From NCBI GenBank assembly GCA_964437445.1, contig CAYTGR010000024.1, forward strand, positions 3,167 through 67,166: a stretch of DNA of 64,000 nt. The letters are read 5' to 3'. The position numbers were made by a program, and so were the translations under genes. The first letter of the stretch is position 1, and the number at the start of each line of letters is the position of its first letter. Positions 59,201 to 64,000 of the stretch are shown here, piece after piece. This DNA comes from CAYTGR01 sp964437445. GTDB taxonomy: Bacteria; Chloroflexota; Anaerolineae; B4-G1; SLSP01. The notes under the pieces are model-generated. The model made no database searches, was not told the DNA's origin, and worked only from the letters and a program-made list of their open reading frames with translations.

Positions 59201-61179
59201 AATTCGCTGGGCGGGCGCGGCGTCTGCGACAGGTGCGCTTGCATGATCGCCTCATCATCCCCGGCAAAGGGCAAGTGCCCGGTCAGCATCTGATAGAGGA
59301 TGACCCCCAGGGCGTACAGGTCAGTACGGGCGTCTATCGGCTGGCCGAGGATTTGCTCCGGGGCCAGGTAAGCGGCGCTGATGTAAAGCTGCGGAGCGTT
59401 GAGCAGAACGCGCCCTTCAATCAAGGGGCTGAGCCCAAAGCCGTTCAGTTTCACCCCTTCGGCGGTCAGCAGAATCTCGGAAGGCCGCAGGGTGCCATGC
59501 ACCACCCCCCGGCTGTGGGCATATTCCAGAGCTTGCGCTACCTGCATGGCAATATCTAACGCCTGTTCACCGGAGAGCAGCGGATCAGGAGCAGCCAACC
59601 GCTGTTTCAAGGTGGGGGCCAGGATGAATTCTTCCGCTTTGCAAATAGCGCCCTGGTCCATACTCCAATCTAACACCTTGACGATGTGGGGGTGATCCAG
59701 CGCCATGATACGGCGGCTCTGCTGCATCAGCGCATGGCGGGTCTCCAGGCTGAGAGCGGGGGACAACACTTTGAGCGCTACCGTCTTGTGTTGCTGCAAA
59801 TCTATCGCGCGGAAGGTCGCTCCCAGCCAGCTTTCGTCCAGCCATTTTTCAATCTGATAACGGCCCTGAATCACCTGGCCGGGCAGCCGGGCCATCTCGC
59901 GGGCCTGGATGGCGGCTAAAGCCTCCGGCAAGGTGGGATAGATCACGAAGGAGTCCTGGTAGCCGGATAGCCTGATCACCTGCTGGACCCGGTCGGAGGG
60001 CACGATCAGCACCAGGTTGGTATCCCGACGCTCTTTCTGCCACCGCACTAACGCCTGCAGGCCGGCGGTCGTCAACGTCTCCACCTGGGAAAGGTCAAGG
60101 ATAGGCGTGCGGCGGGAGGCGGCCAGCTGTTGTGCCAGGCGGTCCACCACCAGCTCGTCAAAGATCTGAGCGGGCGTCAGGATAGCCATCTCGCCATTGG
60201 AGGTCAGCTGCACATCCACCGCGCCGGCCGGCGTCAGGTCTAAGGTCAACCCCTCGCAGCCGATCAGGATCTCGCAGGTCGGGCGGTGCGGATCCTGAGC
60301 CTGGTAGGCCACCGCCGTCTCCTGCATTTGGGCCAGCTCCGTGTCCGAATAAGCCGGGTCGTGGTGAAAAAGGACCAACCGTTTGACGCCGGCCGCGCGG
60401 GCCAGGTCAACCCCGATCAACGCCGAGCTGTGGCCCCAATCCACTTTTTCCCAGGCGTCGCGCAAGGTGTAGGCCGCGTCAAACACCAGCACATCGGCGT
60501 CGCGGAAAAATTCCACATAAGGCCGGAGGCTAGCCTCCTCCAGCTGCTTGTATTCGGCATCGGTGCTATACACGACCGTGTTGTGAGCGTCGGTAAAACG
60601 GAAACTGTAGGCATCCCCCCGGTGGACGTTTTTCAGCAAGTCCACGCGCACCGGGCCAACCCACAGGGGCTCGCCCACGGTCAAAGTGACAAATTCAATC
60701 TGGGCCCCCATCTCCGCCAGGGAAACCGGCCAGTACCGCAGGTCCTGTTGCGCGGTGAAGGCCGCGCGCAGATCGTGAACACCATAAATCACGATGCGAT
60801 TGCCTGGGATGAAAGCCGGCGTGAACATGGTGAAGCCCTGGATGTGATCCCAGTGCGGGTGGCTGACGAAGAGATGCAACGTCCCGGCGCCCCGCCCCAA
60901 CGGCCCTTTGAGCAGTTCCTTCCCCATTTCCCGCAAGCCGGTACCGGCGTCCAGGGCAAAGACGAGTTCCCCGGCCCGGAGTTCCACGCACGGCGTATTT
61001 CCACCGGCGGTCCCACGTAACAAAGGCGGCAGTTGCGCCACGTAAGCCCGCACTGCCGCCTCATCATGAAGATCCATGTCAGGCAAGGTCAGGATAGCCC
61101 GACACAGCTTCTCTTCAATCTCCTGCGGTTTGAGCGGTGTCGGGATAGAACCGCGTGTCCCCCAAAACCTGAGCCGCAT
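56248..61179 (-). CDS. 1643-residue MBL-fold / STAS / pseudokinase / AAA ATPase / TPR protein
   Basis: Five modules in one chain. (1) ~1-315: metallo-beta-lactamase-fold hydrolase of the phosphodiesterase/RNase Z type, with HPHWDH (107-112), DAGTGLREMG, His186, STDAEY and FHHDPAYSD; metal ligands intact. (2) ~322-425: STAS domain; the usual Ser is Thr in LSQVETLTTAGLQALV. (3) ~438-700: protein kinase fold with Lys470 (VALKVL) and YLAPEQI, but HGTLRPSE instead of HRDLKPxN and GFG instead of DFG, and no glycine loop: a pseudokinase. (4) ~710-1100: AAA/STAND-like ATPase, Walker A ITGEAGIGKTTL, Walker B region WLVILENLQWADHQSLDLL. (5) ~1180-1600: about ten TPRs. No membrane helix. Probably a signalling hub with nucleotide or phospho-compound hydrolysis at one end. 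Monocistronic, no clear SD. Confidence 0.88.
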   Translation of the reverse strand: MRLRFWGTRGSIPTPLKPQEIEEKLCRAILTLPDMDLHDEAAVRAYVAQLPPLLRGTAGGNTPCVELRAGELVFALDAGTGLREMGKELLKGPLGRGAGTLHLFVSHPHWDHIQGFTMFTPAFIPGNRIVIYGVHDLRAAFTAQQDLRYWPVSLAEMGAQIEFVTLTVGEPLWVGPVRVDLLKNVHRGDAYSFRFTDAHNTVVYSTDAEYKQLEEASLRPYVEFFRDADVLVFDAAYTLRDAWEKVDWGHSSALIGVDLARAAGVKRLVLFHHDPAYSDTELAQMQETAVAYQAQDPHRPTCEILIGCEGLTLDLTPAGAVDVQLTSNGEMAILTPAQIFDELVVDRLAQQLAASRRTPILDLSQVETLTTAGLQALVRWQKERRDTNLVLIVPSDRVQQVIRLSGYQDSFVIYPTLPEALAAIQAREMARLPGQVIQGRYQIEKWLDESWLGATFRAIDLQQHKTVALKVLSPALSLETRHALMQQSRRIMALDHPHIVKVLDWSMDQGAICKAEEFILAPTLKQRLAAPDPLLSGEQALDIAMQVAQALEYAHSRGVVHGTLRPSEILLTAEGVKLNGFGLSPLIEGRVLLNAPQLYISAAYLAPEQILGQPIDARTDLYALGVILYQMLTGHLPFAGDDEAIMQAHLSQTPRPPSELNPQISPSLEHLVLKLLAKNPNDRYASSQQARRISSSLLAWTDEAALPSLRSLVGRESELQALQACWGKASAGEGQLVFITGEAGIGKTTLVRQLAAQSGAAVLLVGQSSELDHRAYALWSQILQAYLATVPPECSDESERQWLGNLLTLVPELRQMLPDLTVSPPLEPAQEQLRLMGSVTRFIQQATQRRPWLVILENLQWADHQSLDLLCYLGRHLPEMALLLVGTYRDTELATGHPLWDTLRTLSRHPTYRQFSLERLGEAGVERLLAEAWQQPVPPALVARIYQHTAGNPFYVEEVARGLVEEGIITPQGGRWQFPELPTIALPPGVREAVWRRINLLTPDTQGLLRQAAVLGQTFSFDDLREMSNLPEWEALERLDLALERHLVEEVPGDGLLSFRQAEIQQVLYADLGPLRRRLLHRQAGEALERRAKEPGGRAAELAHHFAEAGETEKAIRYGLLAAQQNQAIHANEAALVGYTQLLALVEQLPQPQREQFWPQERLLHRSLCEVLTRLGRYDEALVHCTTAQTMAAVAASPEESVYQAGICYQLAEIHQCHSEYAQALEWVQKGLQFLAEAPPSCELARLYTLAGSVSMRQGRYPEARTWLDKALAMAQTMQQPQVEADSLRLLGMVTWYAANDVATAQDYFERALALYQQIGERQGESHSLNNLGVMAISQNKDEVARAYYERALSIYREIGDRAGIGFVLNNLGVIAWHQSRYVEARTYFEQALQLRREVGDRRGEALALANLGTMAMQYGDYPQATVYLEQALALTREIGDRAGEAATLSALSTLFNHQERYAQALPSAWQALALLQELGQSLEQAETLIQLAQAQVGLGQPHEAAAAYQQVLALAGPPDFVPSMVHAHAGLARLALAQDDLVQARRHVQEVLPYLSEKALRNSDEPEQVYWTCYCVLRASQDPAAETLLQAAYSEVQAQATGITEAALRRSFLENVAARRAIVQAFEADGQLKPAHESKTTG

Positions 61180-61383
61180 TTAACTTTATTACAACCTTGG
61201 ATGGAATGAAAGTAATGACCTGCTAACAAGATGATACCTCAATTCTGACGGTTTGCGTAGATCAGCAAGGTGTCAAATGTGTTTCAATCTTGTGAACAAA
61301 CGAAAATAGACTCCTCGTAGTGCTGCGCGGCAGCGCGCCGGATGGCGCGGTTAAAGATACCCCCTGAGGCAGCTGCACATCCC

Positions 61384-62355
61384 TCAGCCCGACCGATAAA
61401 GCGCCACGATCTGTTGCGCGAAGTCCACCAGGCTGAGCCGCAACGGCTCCGGCTCCAGCACCTCCACCGCCCCTCCCAGTCCAAGCAGCCGGGCACGTGC
61501 CGCCGCCAGGTCCTCAAACCAGAGGGTCACCGTGGTCCAGCCTTGCGCGTCGGGTGGATCGGCCTGCGCCAGCTGGGCGCGGATCCGCTCGCCGAAGTAC
61601 GCCGGCAGGTACGGGAACAGCGCGGGCGCGACCCGCACGACCACCCGGTAAGCCGCCCGCGTCTCCTGGCGGGTGGCACACCACTGCTGCCAGAACGCCG
61701 CCAGGTCAAAATCGGGCGGCCGCTCAAACCGCTCGGCCGTCAACTGGACGTCCAGCAGGTCTCCCACGCGGCAAGTGCGGACCCGCCCACTCCCGGCAAA
61801 GACCAGAAACCATTCGCCGGCTTTAGCCACCAGTCCATACGGCTCCACTACCCGCTCCAGCTCCCGCGAGAAAAAGAACCGCTGCCTGACCCACACCCGC
61901 CGGTCCTGCCAGACGGCCTGTTGCAGCGTTTGCAAGTAGGGAAGCGGCCCGCCATCCTGCTTCCACCAGGTGGAATCCAGGTAAAAACGCTGCCGCACCC
62001 GTTCTTCATCCTGGCGGCGCGCGGCCGGGAGTGCGGCCGTCATTTTCAGCAGTGCGGCCTTCAACGTCTGCCCGATCCCCAGGTCGGCCAGCGGCGCCGG
62101 GATACTGAGCATGAAGAAAGCGCGCACCTCCCCCTCAGACAGCCCCGTGAGCGTCGTGCGATAGCTGTCCAGCAGCGCGTAGCCGCCCTCGCGGCCCGGC
62201 TCCGCGTAGATGGGGACACCGGCCGCGCCGAGCGCCTCCACGTCGCGGTAGATCGTCCGCTCGGAGACCTCCAGTTCCGCCGCCAGTGCCCGCGCCGACA
62301 TCCGCCCCCGGCTTTGCAAAAGCATCAACAGTGAAAGCAACCGATCTGCGCGCAC
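61384..62355 (-). CDS. WYL-domain (YafY-type) transcriptional regulator
   Basis: A 323-residue regulator. Start at the GTG at 62355 (read VRADRLLSLLMLLQ) with GGAGG 5 bases upstream; the ATG 11 codons earlier lacks homology. N-terminal HTH_11: MSARALAAELEVSERTIYRD followed by VEALGAAGVPIYAEPGREGG. The WYL domain (~135-215) contains VVEPYGLVAKAGEWFLVFAG, where WYL itself is degenerate (GEWFLV); a C-terminal WCX region follows. Divergent from a GyrI-like gene with a palindrome between them, so it probably controls that gene and itself. The ligand is unknown; WYL domains bind nucleic acid or small molecules. Confidence 0.9.
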   Translation of the reverse strand: MRADRLLSLLMLLQSRGRMSARALAAELEVSERTIYRDVEALGAAGVPIYAEPGREGGYALLDSYRTTLTGLSEGEVRAFFMLSIPAPLADLGIGQTLKAALLKMTAALPAARRQDEERVRQRFYLDSTWWKQDGGPLPYLQTLQQAVWQDRRVWVRQRFFFSRELERVVEPYGLVAKAGEWFLVFAGSGRVRTCRVGDLLDVQLTAERFERPPDFDLAAFWQQWCATRQETRAAYRVVVRVAPALFPYLPAYFGERIRAQLAQADPPDAQGWTTVTLWFEDLAAARARLLGLGGAVEVLEPEPLRLSLVDFAQQIVALYRSG

Positions 62356-62411
62356 GATACCTCCGCAGTAGCCACCAGCCGTCAACATCCAGTTTCAGTA
62401 TAGCACAAAAA

Positions 62412-62434
62412 TACTGACAGGAGATGTCAGGGTA
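62412..62434. promoter_or_regulatory. Palindrome between the WYL regulator and GyrI-like genes
   Basis: TACTGACA and TGTCAGGGTA arms around GGAGA: CTGACA (62414-62419) and TGTCAG (62425-62430) are perfect inverted arms, and TA/TA extends the symmetry. It lies in the divergent promoter region and is the best candidate for the WYL regulator site. A -10-like TATACT is at 62442-62447 on the plus strand. Confidence 0.6.
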
Positions 62435-62536
62435 AAAATCGTATACTAAGCTCAGATTGCAGACCGGGGCCACAGCCGGCAGTGGTTAACGGTCAGCGAT
62501 CAAAAAGGAGCTTTCAAGACTCACGGAGGAAACCCT

Positions 62537-63010
62537 ATGGAGCAAATCGCTGTTCGTATCGTCAAGCTGGAGCCGTTGCGCGTCGTCAGCTTCCACGGCT
62601 TCGGGCCAGGCCCCGAGGAGCTGGCTTGGCAGCAGCTGGCGGCCTGGGCTGAGCCGCGCGGGCTGCTGGATTACACCCCGGCCCACCGCATCTTCGGTTT
62701 CAATAACCCGGACCCCACGCCGGGTAGCCCGAACTACGGCTACGAGTACTGGCTCACCGTCGGGCCGGAGACGCAACCGGAGGAGGGCGTCAAGGTGCTG
62801 GACTTCCCCGGTGGCCTCTACGCCGTCACCCGCTGTGAGGTCAAGGGCGATCCTTATGAGGTCATCCCCTCCACCTGGCAGCAGCTGGTCGCCTGGCGCG
62901 AGGCCAGCCGCTACCGGGAGGCCTCGCACCAGTGGCTGGAAGAGCACATTAAGGTGAACGAACCCGGCAGCGCCTTCACCCTGGACCTCTATCTGCCGAT
63001 CGCGGAATAG
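62537..63010 (+). CDS. GyrI-like small-molecule-binding protein
   Basis: A 157-residue SRPBCC-unrelated, SOUL/GyrI-type effector-binding domain standing alone. LEPLRVVSFHGFGPGPEELA is the family N-terminus; RIFGFNNPDPTPGSPNYGYE and YWLTVGPETQPEEGVKVLDF match the segment around the ligand cavity (the family Glu is in the last helix-strand region), and GGLYAVTRCEVKGDPYEVIP follows. Such proteins bind hydrophobic cations or drugs, sometimes hydrolysing cyclopropanoid cytotoxins. GGAGG lies upstream of the ATG. Pairing with a divergent WYL regulator is a familiar layout and suggests drug-responsive expression. Confidence 0.85.
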   Translation: MEQIAVRIVKLEPLRVVSFHGFGPGPEELAWQQLAAWAEPRGLLDYTPAHRIFGFNNPDPTPGSPNYGYEYWLTVGPETQPEEGVKVLDFPGGLYAVTRCEVKGDPYEVIPSTWQQLVAWREASRYREASHQWLEEHIKVNEPGSAFTLDLYLPIAE

Positions 63011-63028
63011 TCGCCGCCCTGGCTTACC

Positions 63029-63065
63029 GCCTCCGCTCCGTGCCCTGCTGGAGCGGAGGCTCCTT
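63029..63065 (+). terminator. Probable terminator after the GyrI-like gene
   Basis: An 11-bp perfect stem (GCCTCCGCTCC at 63029-63039 with GGAGCGGAGGC at 63050-63060), followed by TCCTT. The T-tract is weak. Confidence 0.65.
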
Positions 63066-63100
63066 AAATTAATTATGACTATTTTCCAGGAGGTTCAGCC

Positions 63101-63607
63101 ATGTCAAAGAAAACGCTGTTTTTGATTCTGGCCGCGCTGGTACTGCTGCTCATTGCCATCTTCTGGCTGCGCGCAGCGGATGTGCTCAACCTGAATTTTT
63201 ACCGGTCCGAGGTGGCTACCAATCACATCCTGACCTCCGGGCTAACCCGGCCTCAAGGTGATACCTCCGCGCCGGGCTATACACTGCACATTTCCTGCGA
63301 CGGGGAGCCGGTAGCCACCGCTTCGCGGCCAGCCGCGGCCGGCGCTCCCACGTTTGACATCCCGCTGGCCCTGACGACCGTCATCTCCGGCAACGATTGG
63401 CTGCCCTTGAACAAAGCTTTCAGCGTGGATTTCTCCGCCCCTTTTACCGCCACCGTGCCGGGAACGGTCTATGTGTTACAGGGTGAGATCAAAGGCACTA
63501 CCCGGCTCAGAGTGGTCGGCCTGTGCACGCGCCGCCAGGCGCAACGCATCGCCTGCGACGAAATCATCTCAGCGGTGCAGAAAGCGTTTGCAAACACCAA
63601 CTGGTGA
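63101..63607 (+). CDS. Membrane-anchored hypothetical protein
   Basis: A 168-residue protein with an N-terminal uncleaved helix (KKTLFLILAALVLLLIAIFW) and a ~140-residue external domain, beta-rich at first (YTLHISCDGEPVATASRPAA). Two Cys near the C-terminus (VGLCTRRQAQRIACDEI) plus one in HISCDG could form a disulfide. SD AGGAGG. I do not recognise the family. Confidence 0.7.
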   Translation: MSKKTLFLILAALVLLLIAIFWLRAADVLNLNFYRSEVATNHILTSGLTRPQGDTSAPGYTLHISCDGEPVATASRPAAAGAPTFDIPLALTTVISGNDWLPLNKAFSVDFSAPFTATVPGTVYVLQGEIKGTTRLRVVGLCTRRQAQRIACDEIISAVQKAFANTNW

Positions 63608-63619
63608 GGCGAGGGATGA

Positions 63620-63689
63620 CCGGCAACCACGGACGACGGACCGCAGACCATAAGATGTCAAGACCGTGGTCCGTCGTCTGCGGTCTCTT
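63620..63689. repeat. Repeat family D, copy 4
   Basis: Inverted words GACGACGGACC (63632-63642) and GGTCCGTCGTC (63668-63678), with CGCAGACC and CTGCGGTC nearby, fill the gap between two convergent genes. It may end transcription from both sides. Confidence 0.6.
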
Positions 63690-64000
63690 TCACGCCGGCA
63701 CCGGCGCGAGCCGTCCCCGCCGCGCGCCGACCTCGTCCACGTAGCTGAGCGATTGGTGGCGGAAGTAGGTCTGGTAAAGCTCCGCGTAATGGCCGCCGCT
63801 GGCTAAAAGCGCCTCGTGGTTCCCCTCTTCAATGATCCGCCCCTCGCGCAGCACAATGATCCGATCCACGGCGCGAACGGTGGAGAGTCGGTGCGCGATG
63901 AGGATGGAGGTGCTGCGCTTGAGCAGCAGCCCAATCGCCTCCTGGATCTGCATCTCGGTGAAGGGATCAATGCTCGCCGTTGCCTCGTCCAGGATGAAGA
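63690..64000 (-). CDS. ABC exporter ATP-binding domain, C-terminal end (cut by window edge)
   Basis: The last ~103 codons of a transporter gene that continues past the window. It starts in Walker B, FILDEATASIDPFTE, and goes on with the H-loop ILIAHRLSTVRAVDRIIVLR and REGRIIEEGNHEALLASGGH, typical of type I (MsbA/LmrA-like) half-transporters. The transmembrane domain is outside. A C-terminal tail of ~25 residues (FRHQSLSYVDEVGARRGRLA) follows the ATPase. The substrate is unknown. Confidence 0.93.
   Translation of the reverse strand, partial: FILDEATASIDPFTEMQIQEAIGLLLKRSTSILIAHRLSTVRAVDRIIVLREGRIIEEGNHEALLASGGHYAELYQTYFRHQSLSYVDEVGARRGRLAPVPA

Overview
The window reads as chromosomal DNA of an uncultured member of the Chloroflexota (Anaerolineae/Caldilineae-like). 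This is an inference from gene content: a CpXC-domain protein, a PASTA-type Ser/Thr kinase beside FtsH, a DUF5107-type secreted protein ending in a VYLPVVLR-like tail, a very large MBL/STAS/kinase/AAA/TPR protein, high GC, many ABC sugar-uptake genes and no PTS. No CRISPR array, transposase or phage gene was seen.

Layout. 1-9.6 kb, minus strand: DNA polymerase I (cut by the window edge), a CpXC protein, a GAF-PAS histidine kinase, a class III aminotransferase, and three overlapping genes for complex I/Mrp-like membrane subunits. 9.7-13.8 kb, plus strand: PASTA kinase and FtsH, closed by a strong terminator. 13.9-16.6 kb: TetR regulator, a tandem flavodoxin-fold protein and a membrane protein. 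17.1-24.0 kb: IclR regulator, then a four-gene operon (IolD-like ring hydrolase, IlvD/Edd dehydratase, GPH transporter, Gfo/Idh oxidoreductase) that looks like a cyclitol or sugar-acid catabolic route. 24.4-33.3 kb: two aldo/keto reductases divergent from a MocR regulator, a broken AraC gene, a ketopantoate-reductase-like gene, a methyltransferase and several small or orphan genes. 33.4-44.4 kb: ADP-forming acyl-CoA synthetase, then a LacI-controlled saccharide cluster (BadF-type kinase, GH4 glycosidase, ABC permeases and binding protein, ChbG deacetylase, LacI). This resembles the chitobiose system with the PTS replaced by an ABC importer plus a kinase. Two near-consensus promoters carrying the same palindromic operator tie the two halves together. 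44.5-49.6 kb: TetR-controlled ABC-2 exporter with an HlyD adaptor. 49.7 kb: tRNA-Ser(GGA). 50-54.3 kb: small accessory genes (GNAT, F420/deazaflavin-type protein, frameshifted TPR, lincosamide-nucleotidyltransferase-like, membrane protein). 54.4-64 kb: DUF5107 protein, the 1643-residue multidomain protein, WYL regulator divergent from a GyrI-like protein, a membrane-anchored hypothetical and the end of an ABC exporter.

Between genes, the central 16.7-44.4 kb is rich in four families of structured intergenic repeats. One of them (here called A) ends in a Shine-Dalgarno sequence placed directly in front of start codons of unrelated genes. The strongest candidates for something undescribed are the 1643-residue fusion, the IolD plus IlvD/Edd operon, the ABC/kinase chitobiose-like cluster, the complex I-like trio with altered proton-path residues, and repeat A. 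All functional assignments come from motif reading; no database search was possible.
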